Below are positions 32,094 to 44,439 of a stretch of 64,000 nucleotides of DNA, one piece after another; within the stretch, counting starts at the first letter, position 1; every line of letters begins with the position of its first letter. The notes below the pieces were generated by a model that made no database searches, was not told where the DNA came from, and saw only the letters and a list, made by a program, of their open reading frames with translations. Made by a program: the position numbers and the translations under genes. Source of the DNA: Vandiemenella viatica (taxonomy: Eukaryota; Arthropoda; Insecta; Orthoptera; Morabidae); assembly GCA_031002005.1 (NCBI GenBank), contig JARYHS010008074.1:11044924-11108923 (forward strand), in the 5' to 3' direction.

Positions 32094-33498
32094 CACTCCT
32101 GGAAATTGAAATAAGAACACATTGACGCCGGTGTGTAAGACCCACCATACTTGCTCCGGACACTACGAGAGGGCTGTACAAGCAATGATCAAACATACGG
32201 CACAGCGGACACACCAGGAACAGCAGTGTTGGCCGTCGAAGGGCGCTAGCTGCGCAGCGGTTGGGCACCGCCGCAGTTAGTGTCAGCCAGTTTGCCGTGG
32301 CATACGGAGCTCCATCTCAGTCTTTAACACTGGTAGCATGCCGCGACAGCGTGTACGTGAATCGTGTGTGCAGTTGACGGACTTTGAGCGAGGGCATATA
32401 ATGGGCATGCGGGAGGCCCGGTGGACGTACCGCCGAATTGCTCAACATGTGGGGCGCGAGGTCTCCACAGTACATCGATGTTGTCGCCAGTGGTCGGCGG
32501 AAGGTCCACGTGCCCGTCGACCTGGGTTCGGACAGCAGCGACGCACGGACGTACGCCAAGACCGTCGCATCCTACGCAGTGCCGTAGGGGACCGCACCGC
32601 CACTTCCCGGCAAATTAGGGACACTGTTGCTCCTGGGGTATCAGAGAGGACCATTCGCAACCATCTCCATGAAGCTGGGCTACGGTCCCGCGCACCGTTA
32701 GGTCGTCTTCCGCTCACGCCCCAACATCGTGCAGCCCGCCTCCAGTGGTGTCGCGACAGGCGTGTATGGAGGGACGAATGGAGACGTGTCGTCTTCAGTG
32801 ATGAGAGTCGCTTCTGTCTTGGTGCCAATTATGGTCGTATGCGTGTTTGGCGCCGTGCAGGTGAGCGCCACAATCAGAACTGCATACGACCGAGGCACAC
32901 AGGGCCAGCACCCAGCATCATGGTGTGGGGAGCAATCTCCTACACTGGCCGTACACATCTGGTGATCGTCGAGGGGACACTGAACAGTGCACGGTACATT
33001 CAAACCGTCATCGAACCCATCGTTCTACCATTCCTAGACCGGCAAGGGAACATGCTGTTCCAACAGGACAATGCACGTCCACATGTATCCCGTGCCATCC
33101 AACGTGCTCTAGAAGGTGTAAGTCAACTACCCTGGCCAGCGAGATCTCCGGATCTGTCTCCCATTGAGCATGTTTGGGACTGGATGAAACGTCGTCTCAC
33201 GCGGTCTGCTGGTCCAGCTGAGGCGCCAGGTGGAAATGGCTTGGAATGCCATTCCACAGGACTACATCCAGCACCTCTACGATCGTCTCCATGGGAGAAT
33301 TGCAGTCTGCATTGCTGCGAAAGGAGGATATACACGGTACTAGTGCCGACATTGTGCATGCTCTGTTGCCTGTGTCTATGTGCCTATGGTTCTGTCTGTG
33401 TGATCATGTGTTGTATCTGACCCCAGGAATGTGTATATAAAGTTTCCCATTCCTGGGACAATGAATTCATGGTGTTCTTATTTCAATTTCCAGGAGTG
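32094..33498 (+). mobile_element. Tc1-like transposon, copy C (1,405 bp)
   Basis: TIR CACTCCTGGAAATTGAAATA at 32094 and its inverse ending at 33498, with TA on both sides (32092-32093, 33499-33500). Near identity to copy A in length and order indicates recent activity of the family. Confidence 0.95.
32338..33420 (+). pseudogene. Tc1-like transposase, copy C, C-terminus frameshifted
   Basis: ATG 32338 starts MPRQRVRESCVQLTDFERG. The paired HTH (WTYRRIAQHVGREVSTVHR), and Asp in VVFSDESRF, Asp in FQQDNARPH and Glu in SPDLSPIEHVWDWMKRR are all present and in frame. The second Asp and Glu are separated by 32 residues. After LTRSAG a deletion of about 16 bp relative to copy A (near 33208) shifts the frame, so the last about 45 residues (QLRRQVEMAW to KGGYTRY) are replaced by an unrelated tail ending at 33420. 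The catalytic core is complete, so this is the best-preserved of the three copies, but the altered C-terminus probably impairs it. Confidence 0.9.
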
Positions 33499-33499
33499 T

Positions 33500-34475
33500 A
33501 TTTACATCAGCAGATGGAGACATGTCAATTTTCAATAACGTGCACACGTGCACTTCAAGGTTTTTTTTTTTTTTCTTCTTCTTCTTCTTCATCTTTTAAA
33601 TAGCCCCATTATCACGGAATATTGATTATTTAATTTTGTAATCAAATATTGCAAGTAGAACATTACAAGACGCAATGAGGGTATGCTAAAGTTAAAATCC
33701 TCGAGAACTAATTTTCAGAAATTTTTAATGACCTATACATATTAGTTCAATATTATTTTTCAACATTTTCATCGGTCTTCTAATTATGATGAAGTAACTT
33801 TAATATGTTATATGAAGTTGTTTCTGTTACTTTCGGCAAATGACTGTCACTGTATTTGTAGGTGCTCGTAATTCGAAAATGGGCATATTCGTGTACGGAT
33901 GGTCATATTCACAAATTTTATTAGTGCTAATTCTACTGAACAAGTGTTCTTCACTTCCTCAGAGCCACTGGTAAATAAACACTTCCTCGAAACGTTTGTC
34001 GGACGGTTACTTCCTCCTTGCGTCTGAACTGAGCAAGCAGGAAGATCTTATTTTTACGAAATAACCACGCATAATGTTAAAGAGATTAAATCTTATACAC
34101 TCAACTGAAATTAAATCCCCCCCCGTGTGCACTAAAGAGCTTCACTATAGTACGCCTACTTTCCAAATTTTTTATCCTAATACGTGTTTAGAACTCAGCC
34201 ATGTTACTAGTTGGCACCAAACAAGGAATATTTTTCTGTGAGATGAGGTGGACCAGCGAGATATTTTTGAAGGAGGTCAATTGCCTTTTGGTTCAATAAA
34301 AATGTCTTTAAATTTTTAATGGAGTTCCTCCCGATAGCCATTCATCCAGCTAAACCGTTTTGTGTGTTTATCCTGTGTACTGATGTATTTCCAAATGCTT
34401 TTTGCTCATACAATTGAAAGACGATACAAGACATACCACAATACCTACTTTAACACCCATGCCTCTGACCGGAAT
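33500..34475. other. Gene-free stretch
   Basis: A pyrimidine tract (TTC)n lies at 33561-33596. Otherwise nothing is recognised. Confidence 0.5.
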
Positions 34476-34479
34476 CGCA

Positions 34480-34700
34480 CCAGTGACCGAGAGTCCCTGT
34501 AACGCCCAAGCCATCCCATCCGGAAGGACAGGGGTTGAAATCTTCGTGTATCCGACCGTATTGCGGTATTGCATGATTAATCGAAATCACTCCGTGAGTG
34601 TTGGGATGATTCTCTGGTATGGCCAAGGCTGAATTCCTTCCCGAAACATGCCCCAAGTCCTTTTCTCTCTATAATGATTTCCACGTCGACCAGCCCTAAA
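34480..34700 (+). mobile_element. Degenerate SINE family S1, plus strand
   Basis: A B-box-like GGGGTTGAAATCT is followed by AAATCACTCCGTGAGTG and GGCCAAGGCTGAATTCCTTC, the order of S1. The head is decayed. Confidence 0.6.
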
Positions 34701-34735
34701 ACAACACCGAACTAGAGACTCTCCACATGTGGAAA

Positions 34736-34775
34736 TAGCACTCTAGTCCCTTCGCTACCATGTTCGGCCATTGAA
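34736..34775 (-). repeat. Fragment of SINE S2 head, minus strand
   Basis: AGCACTCTAGTCCCTTCGCT and ACCATGTTCGGCC are the reverse complement of the S2 head with a few changes. Confidence 0.5.
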
Positions 34776-34860
34776 TAAGATAAATCCAACAAGGAAAAGG
34801 TCTAAAACAAACCACAGAGATGTAATTATTTTTATTTGAGCAATTACTGTATGTTTTGCT

Positions 34861-35066
34861 TCTAGCTTTACATCTAATCGAGGTCATTAGAGGCAGGAAA
34901 GGACTGGGGACAAGTAATGGGGAGTAATTCGTCCATGGCCTTTTGAAGGAACAATCCCGGCATTCGCCTGGAGTGATTTGGGGAAACCATCTAAAACGTT
35001 TACCTGTATGTCTAGATGGGTATTCGAACGCACGACCTCCCGAAAGCCGGATACCACATACCCACC
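34861..35066 (-). mobile_element. SINE family S1, minus strand
   Basis: On the minus strand a head with GTGCGTTCGAATACCC (B box) is followed by GGTTTCCCCAAATCACTCCA, GGCCATGGACGAATTACTCC and CTAATGACCTCGATTAGATG. No clear poly-A tail remains. Confidence 0.75.
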
Positions 35067-35149
35067 ACGTTATTATTATTTCTTTTTTTTTGTCTTCGTC
35101 ATATCTTCGGCGGCAATGTGATATGAATCCTGATAGTATTGGAAACTAG

Positions 35150-35312
35150 GATCGGGTAAGAATTTCAGTCACCGCTTTTTGAAGGAACTTTTCTGGAGTT
35201 CAGCTGGAGAGATTTACGAAAATCATGGAATACTGAAACTGGATCCCCGACGGAGTTTGATTTCGCGTTCTCCCGAATGCCAGGCAACAGTTTTACCTAT
35301 AACCCATCGGGC
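35150..35312 (-). mobile_element. SINE family S1, minus strand, diverged
   Basis: Minus-strand order is TTGCCTGGCATTCGGGAGAA, TCCATGATTTTCGTAAATCT, CTCCAGCTGAACTCCAG. It aligns with S1 but with many differences. Confidence 0.6.
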
Positions 35313-35924
35313 TTGGATTGCAGGAAATAAAGCTTGACAGAAAATTTTATAGAAGTATCAGTGTTAGTTAGAAACAAAGAGAGAGATGATAGTTTTACTA
35401 CTTCCATCTTCCAGATTTAAAATGTGGAACTGCTAGTTCACATTGCAGCCAGATTTATTTATTTATTTACTGTTCTTAATGATTATTATTACTACTAAAA
35501 CTGTTGCTACTGCGTTCAAGTTTAGCTTACCTTCTAAATAATGGTATGATGAAAACAAAATTTAGGTGTTAATATTCCGCACCATTTAATTTTTTATTTA
35601 TATTTCGTGACTTAGTTTACCATTAGAGTTCTTTCGTGAATGCTCTTTCTACTTACCCTTAACCTTTGTGTGTATTTGTCACACGCACAGTTCTATAACG
35701 CTGCAGCGTTAGACAGTGTAACTAAGTCCATTCAAACTCTCTTATTGCTTTTCCGTGCGTAATTTAGCGATTCTTTTCTGTATTCGCCATATAATATCGT
35801 TTGCTAGCGAATTGTTAACTGTTTATTCGAAGGAAAAAAAAATACGTAACGGTTATCAAAATTACGAAAAAAGTGTTAGCATCTCTCTATAATTAATCAA
35901 TTTGTTTATTTAAATAATTATTAT

Positions 35925-36090
35925 GACTAAAATGGTGATATTAGTTATTATTTTTACTGCAGAACTCCGAACTTTCCCTCTGAGCGTCTGCGAGTTTCTT
36001 GGTGCGCGGGCTTATTTTTTAGTCTTGGGTAAAGTGCTGGGTATGAGAGGTCAATTTTATCATGAATTTAGTGTACCACCTACCAGTTAT
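35925..36090 (+). repeat. About 165-bp repeat shared with 25322-25487 (inverted)
   Basis: TTTACTGCAGAACTCCGAAC to CCACCTACCAGTTATGCTG matches the segment upstream of the mariner frame near 25.3 kb. No mariner coding sequence follows here. Confidence 0.75.
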
Positions 36091-39000
36091 GCTGTCCCAT
36101 GCGGTATTCGTATCTAGAACGAAGCATAATCGAAAGGCGAGGGGTCTCTCGAAATCTGTCCCCGACTGTACAATGTTCGGATACCACATCAAGGTCTTAA
36201 ATTTCTGAGCTAATACTTCGAAACAGTAGGAAATTCACGAAAAGTGACAGTTTGTAGAAAATAACTTCTGTGTCTCAATTCTAGAAAATAAGTTGCATTT
36301 TATTCTAAAATTCATATGCAGTGTACTTTGGTACACATTTTTGCTTTCGTGGTGCGTTTGGGTGTGTGCTTTGTGTGTGTGAGACGAGAAGAAAGAATGA
36401 TGTGAACGTATTTCTATGTGCGTGATGATGTTAGTGTGTGTGTGACTGAATGTGTATGTCTGTGAACCAGTGTGTGTTAGTGAGGGTGCATTTATGAGTT
36501 TGTTGCTGCGTCCCTGCGGGTGAGTGAGTGAATTAGTGTGTGTGACGAAGTATCGACGTATGTTGGAAGATGTCTGTATGAGTGTATTGGCAGTGTGTGG
36601 CTGTTCTGGTAGCGGCTTTGTCTGTACGTGTTTATTTCTGTGGTGAGAAATGAAAGAAGGGAGATGGTGAAACCACACTCAGGCCAATTTAGGTCTGATT
36701 TTCCGTAAGACACCCAACGTCAAAGAAGTAAAACAGACTTCTGACAGAATCACCATCAGCATTGTCGCTGCCTGACTTCATAAGTACTGTAAAGAGGTGA
36801 AAGGGGCCGAATGGTTTGGTAAGTGATTAGCTATGATTACTGGCATTTAATGGACTGACCTATAGGATTACCTATCATCTTGATGGCTCTTCATACTTAT
36901 TGTCTCCAGGGCTATCTAATGTTAGTATTAAGTCAGGCTGACACCATCTGTATTTCCTATTTCCGGTATGGAGCCATTGATTGTAGTTTGCAAGATAATA
37001 AAAGGTGCAAGCGGAGATGATAACTAATTATAGCAATGAAACGAAGGATCTAGCTGGTAAAACCTTTGTTTAATAGTTTACTAACAGTTTCATAATACAG
37101 AGAATGCGTGACATGGACGAGTTAAGAACAAGTTTCAATTCTGCCAAGTTCCCATCAGATGGATAAATCCTATGAGTCTCTGGCTGGTAATGTAGAGCTG
37201 GCGGGCTGAGCCAGCTGGTGAGAGCGACTGAATACATGACTGTCGCTGTAATGAGAGCGAGTATTGCTCGTGAAGCTCTGACAAAGATTTGTATTTACGC
37301 CAGTGATTGAAAATCACATCATGAAACACAATGTGAACGTTGCATTTGTATGGATTCGCAATATGGCCGCTGCCGCCACCGCGCATGCGCAGTATCAGCC
37401 GAGAGTTTAGAGGCGGCGTCACAGATTTAACGTCATATCTCCTCCATATATTTCCTTCCTCCATAGGCAATACTGCCTACGAACCAGGAGATTCTTTGGT
37501 GTTGGCGTAATGGAAATTGATTTTGACAATTCTCGAAGAAACTAGGCGTTTTTTGAATGATAAAAACTATCATATGTTACTACCCAGAGTATATACTAAC
37601 TCCGTGTCAAATTTCATTTAAATCTGTTGAATAATTAAAGCATAATAATCCAACCATCTGAACACCAAAACATCTATCCAACCAAACGTTGTCATTTGAA
37701 ATTTAGTTTACTGTTAATAACTAGAGTAAAGCCTATTACATGGGCAGCGTTGGTGACTAGTGACAAATGCATACTAATAACCAGATCATTAGTTGTGATA
37801 GAAAGTGCTTTTCAGCATAGTAAAATCCCGCTTTAACACCCTCTTTTTCGCTGCTTCTTCCACAACAGGTAATGGCTGATAAACGAAATACACACTGACT
37901 CACACTCGCAGCAAGAAAATGAACAACGCATCTCCTACTCGCGTTTTAATGTTGTTGTTTTCATCACTGCCCTAAAGTATCACGTTGTTTTTTTTATTGA
38001 ATCTGGTAAAGCATTCATATGTAACCTTGGTCTGTAACAGCCGGAGAAATTATAAAAATTCCAGATTGATAAATAGCTGAACAACTTGGAAGAAATGAGA
38101 ATAATCGATTCGGCAACATTTTTGGTCTGATAACTCGCGTATAGCGAACGTGAACAAAGAAAATTAACGAAAATTATCAGTAAAACATTTTGATCAAGCA
38201 GAATTAACGAAAGTTTTAGTTAAATTAAAATTTAATATAGGTCAGAATGTGATTTGGCATTCGTGGTTACCAAAAGCAGAGACCATGAGAAATTTAAGTT
38301 TCTTAAATTTTACTTTCATTAGCGACATGTTACTGAAAAATAATAGTAATTCCACGTTTTTTCAGCCGAAGTATTTTTCCACTTTTTTTTAAACAATAAA
38401 ATGCTACGAAAAAAACTTTATAACTGTATAATGGTAATTAATTTGATAACAGTTGTGTATGTGTTAAACTATGCACATAATATCTAATTTCTCATATCTG
38501 CGGTGGCTATTGTTTTGCGGCAAGAATATCGTTGCTGAATTGCGATTAATAAATTTAGTTTCACATCGCGTATAAATAGTCATATCCTTGATGATTTAAA
38601 TATACATAAAATGGTAAACTTACATCCCATTTAATAGCTAACACGTGCATCAAAAACTAAGGGGTATTAGTAGGAATTTATTTTAAAAGAGCTTGTAAGG
38701 AAAATCGAATAAGGATCATTTTTAATGATACCTTTCGTGATATGAGTACCTTACTCTGGTTAGATTACCAGAGTATTTGGCTAGTATTTTATTTAAATAA
38801 ATGGATTTTACTTTAAATGAAGGAGACCATAATTTCAAAGACGAAGAACTCTTATTTATTTGACTGATAGATTTTGCGATTACGTACGTTTGGTATAAAC
38901 TTTCTCCACGTTTTTAATAAACTTCATTGTTTCTTACCTCCTGCCAAAAAAATGTTTAGGCTTTAACTTAGTGCTTATTACTTATACAGATACAGATAAT

Positions 39001-39360
39001 ACAGCGTAAACATCGAATAACCTTCTCCTTACATGAATTTCTGCATCTAGTTGTAAATAAACAAAAACCAACATGAAGGAACGATTGTAACTTTATGGTA
39101 ACTGTTGATTCGCGAGTGTCGGCTGGCACGTGACCGTTCTCTAGCCAATAGCTCTCCAGGGTGCGCGCAGTCTCCAGACAATGCATTTTATATATGAGGA
39201 TTTGCAGGCACAACTTCAAGAAATTTTACAAATGCTTGCGAGAGATTGTATATTCCATCAAATATATCACCTGTTATTTTTTGGTTATATGTTACTTGGA
39301 ATAAGAAATCGTTACGTTATTATGTCTAGAAAGAGTTCAAACTTAAATCCGCAACATAAT

Positions 39361-39416
<56 letters not shown>

Positions 39417-40017
39417 ATAAAAAACATTAGGTACTTCACTTCATCAGCTAACTGAGAGTTTTCTTTACTGCTGTGAATTTTGAACACATCTCCAAAAGGA
39501 TGAAATGTGTGAGTGAAGCATTTACACTTATATTTAATGTATACATTTTTTTTTTATTTTAGTTAGGAGATAATATTCGTATTTTCAATCACTTCGATGG
39601 AATTTTTATGGTATGGAAGTTTCAGCTTTTACTTAAAATATGCCAAGCTAATTTCTTAATATCTCGCGTTAATATTAATCCGCCTCTGGTGATAGAAAAA
39701 TTTGTCCTCAAATACTCAATACCACGCGGGGCATAACAGCAGACATATACTACTGCAATATTTGAGTGCAGCACAACGGTCTACCATGTACATAAAAGGA
39801 ACGTATACTGTTGTGAAGTACAGTATTTATGGGGCTAATGTAGGTTGCCAGATTCAGGTGGCGTTAAGATGTACAGAAAAGTTAAAAATGAAGGAGGCAG
39901 TTTGATAAAAAAAAAAAAAAAAAAAAAAAAAGCTTTGGAATGTTATAGTATTTATACACACCAAATTTCAGTTTTTATATGCCAAATTCTAATATATTGT
40001 AAACTATTTGATTTCAG
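36091..40017. other. Gene-free stretch upstream of the protease gene
   Basis: Holds a GT-rich degenerate microsatellite (36350-36560), a 48-bp T run (39365-39412) and an A run (39907-39930). Long minus-strand frames near 36235-36678 are low-complexity Thr/His translations of the GT tract. No promoter element could be assigned with confidence. Confidence 0.5.
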
Positions 40018-40048
40018 CGATTGTTAATTAATCGCAGTCCACTCCGGG

Positions 40049-40612
40049 ATGCCGACTGCTTGCTGGTTAGCGGTCCTGTTGCTGGTGGCTGCGGCTAGTT
40101 CTCTGCCGTATGCAGCAGCAGCCGTTAACTCCACCATGATGGAGGTCTATTCGGCGGACGGCGACACTTCACGCGTGGCTGCAGACACCCGGCAATATTT
40201 CAGCGTCGAAGCTACTGACAATGGATTTCCCTTAAATGAAACTTTTCAAACTGACGACAAAGGATCTCCGCCAAAGCGCATCAAAAGACAGGGTCAGATG
40301 ACCTTATACGTAGTGGGAGGCACTGAGACAACTATCAGGGACTTCCCGTGGCAAGTATCGTTGCAAAGTAGGGGGAGGCATAAGTGTGGCGGCACTATTC
40401 TGTCCAGTGTGTGGGTGTTGACCGCTGCACACTGCATACGTATGGCTAAGATGGATGCAGTGAGGGCCGGCAGTGACTGGAATAACGGTGGCGGCTCCAT
40501 CCACAGAATCGTCCGTCAGCGCGGACACAAGCGATTCCGGACTCTCCAGAAAGACTACGACATTGCTGCCCTCGAGGTATCCCCGCCTTTCATATTCAGC
40601 CAGTTTGTGCAG
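40049..40612 (+). CDS. Trypsin-like serine protease, exon with signal peptide, pro-region, His57 and Asp102
   Basis: First coding exon of a secreted S1-family serine endopeptidase (188 codons). The start is ATG 40049: a hydrophobic signal peptide follows at once ([19 protein letters not shown]). Residues about 24-87 form a pro-region containing KRIKRQGQ. Mature sequence begins at Val88 ([19 protein letters not shown]). The catalytic His is in LTAAHC (residue 128) and the catalytic Asp in DYDIAAL (residue 171). Cys113 and Cys129 form the His-loop disulfide. The residue before VVGG is Tyr, not the usual Arg/Lys. The exon ends at CAG with donor GTAAAT at 40613, phase 0. A TTTGATTTCAG just upstream (to 40017) may be an acceptor for a 5' UTR exon. 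Substrate and tissue cannot be told from sequence. Confidence 0.92.
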
Positions 40613-40974
40613 GTAAATTTGATGTTTGATTTTAGAACATTCTTAGTTAATTTGCTCACACTCATTAGATACATTTGCAACCATTCTTCAGGATTATTAT
40701 ATCTTGTTTCTGAAAATAATTGTAAATGATTGTATTTATAATCTTCCTGCAACCAGTTTTCTCGCATAGACCTAGTGTCCATTTATTTAGTTTTTTCCAA
40801 CACTTACATTTGCTGGAGTACGAATAAATACAATTCTATTTGTGTAGGATTTAAAAGCATGTTTTAGTCTAATAATGTTAACTCGCTTGTAAGACTAATT
40901 CTCACTTCGTTTGGCTTGCCGAGCCACGAGTTGGAAAATCTTACTAGATAAGTACGTTGCCTCCAACATAAACT

Positions 40975-41125
40975 TAAACGTGATGAGCTAACTGAACAGA
41001 AAACGTGGGAAGTAGACGTTCGTGTGTATGGGCTTGCACAAAAATAGGCTCCTCGCAAAAATATATGGCCATAAATATTTAGCGACCTGACTCGCGTGTA
41101 TATGCCCAGGTAATGTGTGAAGGCG
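40975..41125 (-). repeat. Repeat related to 52945-53050
   Basis: The minus strand here carries TACACGCGAGTCAGGTCGCT and GCAAGCCCATACACACGAAC, matching in order the plus-strand sequence at 52945-53050 with moderate divergence. Possibly a MITE; ends are not defined. Confidence 0.45.
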
Positions 41126-41604
41126 GTAACTGAATGCAAAGACGTTTCATTGAGTTTCTGAAAGTACCTGATTCGTACCGCTGTTTTTGTCACATTTCCG
41201 TATTTCGTATTTCGTTTGTAAATGGAATGTCTCCCTTACATTATTTGTTAATGTTAGGTGGTTTTTCTTCCGTATTATTTACTTGCATTACAACAAATTA
41301 TTTATACTTCCAGTTGCCCCCGACTTCGTCAGCTTAAAAGAGTTTTATAATATAATATAAGAGTTTTCTTTAATAAGTAATAAATGTTACATCTAATAAT
41401 AAAAATTTATATATGTCGTACAACGAAAAGATAATTACCACAATATTTTATATCTATTAAATCAATCAATTCTAATTTAAAATAGAAATTTATTAATTAA
41501 AATACTAGTTAACTGTTTTTCCTTGTGGTCTTTGATTAGTTTTTTAGTAATAGCTTTACTACATTACATTCAAAGATTTGACTTACATTAGCCCATCACA
41601 TCTT

Positions 41605-41639
<35 letters not shown>

Positions 41640-43942
41640 GACCTGATTTCCTCTTTGGATATTAATTTTGTTTTTTCGATATGTCCGTTCAATCAATTAA
41701 TTCAGCTCTGAAGTTGAAATTTGAATGTTAAAGTAGTAATTGATTTTTGATAGTATTTTTATTATAGGTTCCTTTCGCTTTATTTGTAAAAGAAAATCAT
41801 TGTCTCTGGACCAATTGCTACTCATGGTAGACGGGTTGACTTATTAAAACATAAGCAAACGTATTAAATAATTTGGGAAAGGGATGAACGTTCAATGTTT
41901 CAACGATCCAGAAAACTAAATAAAAGAAAGCAGTAACTTAAATAGAGTTTAACTAAAAACAACAATCAATATCTACTTTAACATTTAAATATCTGAGTTA
42001 TCCATATGTTTAGTAATGCAAATCTGTCAACAGATGGCATTATGGGTATTATTATTATTCAGTAGCTTTGAAGATCTTTAAATATTATCTTCTATTTTCA
42101 TCTCCACAATTTGCCAATAGAATTGTAAATCTACATGCAAATTACCAGAAACTAAGCACATGGCTGCTTCAAAAAAATTTTAAGATTGAAAACTGATATC
42201 TATTTTATGTTCTAGAATTATTAGTTTATTAAGTGCATCCATTTTCGCAATTTTAAACTGAACTGGCTATTAAATATGTCACATAGTTCTAGCTTTGATA
42301 ACTGAAAAGTAGTAAATGTGATTTAAGTAAGAAGTAATTCATAATATTATTAAGATTGCATATTGTGAAGCCTAATTGTATGTTTTAACAGTAACTGCGA
42401 CCTAACTCAAATCGTTGAATTAATGCAGTCTTATTTGCATACACACATATTTACACACTGTTATACTGAGGTCCTTGGGGAGGCGAATTCGCACGTGTAA
42501 ATAATTGTAGGAAAAATCGATAACAGTCATAAACCACAGTACACAACCCATGAAAGTTATTATAAATTGTAATAAAAACGGTTGAGAGTATCATTTCGAA
42601 GGGGAAAAAAACTGAGAGAGACCTTTGAGACAAGCCTGTTATTAGATGTCTCGTGGTTTAATTAATATATTAAATAACTAGTCCACGATACAGTTCAGAT
42701 TTTAACTTGTTTTTATTTTCATAAGCACATCGAACTTCAAAGATACTGGTAACATCTGTACACAAAACTCAAGCGATTACGTTCCATGATACGTTCGTCA
42801 CTTCTTCCAAAGATAATACTGTACACTAAAAATGTTCGCTCCAAACTGTCTTTGTCGTCGTAAAGAGTGTCCATAAACTGTCATTGTAAAGCTGTAAAAA
42901 CTGTCTCTGAATCTCTGCCGCTAGCTTTATATATGCTTCACCGAAAGTTCGAGAACATTACCAAGGCTTCCGACAGATATTTCTCGAACTTCAACAATAC
43001 TTAAACAATTAAATACATATTAAAACCAATCCAAACTAATACACAATCACTCACAATCATGACAAAATGGTCAGAAATTAAAATTAAAGATGTTCAAACA
43101 CAGAACCGTCCACATAAATCGTTTCAAACTGCAGTAAGTCATCCTTCAAACATCGCAACTCACCCAAATATTTAGAATTACAAATATTTAAGTAATTCTC
43201 TTGCATAGCTCCGTCCTTAAACACATCAAATGGCACCTACACAATTTCCCCTCAAAACAAAGTCCACTTACAGCAAATTGTAAGACAGACACATAAGATC
43301 ATATTCAACCAAACTCCAGCTTGCCACAAATGCTTCACAGTACACAACTCCATCTAAAGTTTAGGTTTGAGGGCCGTAACACTGTCCATTTGGCAGTATG
43401 GTTTTAATCGATTTTAAAAAAAGGAGGTGGTTCCCAATTCCATTGTAATTTACTTTTGTATGTATGATCAGAGATATCTACGCCAGTTGTGAACCGATTT
43501 TAACCTTTTTTATGGGATTGGGTATTCTTTCAAAATGGTCCCATAGATTCTATGATTTTTTATTTTGTATATTTTAGGCTAATTAATTCTGAATGTTTGT
43601 GTATACGTTTGATTGCAGCCGGAATGCCTGCCCCGATAAGTGCTACATAACATACAGTGATGTTTTAGACTTTGCTATTTGATTAGGAAGTTTATATCAC
43701 AGTTTATATACATAAAAATAAAGCAAGGTGGCTGAGATGCTATGAATATGTTTTAAAAAAGGTTAGTACTCGAAACCGGGATTGCAAAATTTCGGCATTG
43801 TGACATCCATCTAGTGGTTTCATGCTAATGCTTAGCCGACTTGGAATTAGGACTCGTTTGAGCGTATTTTGCTGCCACTTGCCCCTCTGTGCTCTTTGGT
43901 CGGTTGCGGAATGTCATCCCGCAAATAGAACAAAAAAAGCTA

Positions 43943-44095
43943 GTTTCGAATTAAACACCGTGTATTAACAACTGTTTTATTAATTTTTTCATCATACGCC
44001 TTTCGCCCTTTTGGAGCGGAGCATTATCAGTGGCTATATACATACAAAATCTTATAATTAGATTTGAATAAGCGACTAAATATTATATGTATTTA
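43943..44095. repeat. Left inverted repeat flanking the satellite array
   Basis: GAATTAAACACCG, then after 35 extra bases CGCCCTTTTGGAG, GCATTATCAGTGGCTATA. The same sequence is inverted at about 46643-46742. Confidence 0.8.
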
Positions 44096-44439
44096 CTCTT
44101 GTAAGGTCTTTATAATATCATATTTGTTCCCTCTATTACTGCTAATGTACATAGTTTTAATTTTTTCGGACTGACATGGGATAGCTACTACAATTTTCAT
44201 AATTAGAATATCTATATAAAGTTTGTCAGTGAAACAATTAATTCGATATTATGAAGTGAATTTACGCAATATTTATACAGATACGATGAAATCTATGCAC
44301 ATTAATAGTAAGAGAGGGAATGAATATATTATTATTACATACTATAAAATATAATATTGTCGAATAATATTATAATATTATAGTAATATTAATAGTAATA
44401 ATAATAATAGTAATCATATATATTATTTCTATAAGGTGT

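Noticed and set aside
36235..36678. 147-codon minus-strand frame rich in His and Thr
   Set aside because: Translation of a degenerate GT microsatellite.
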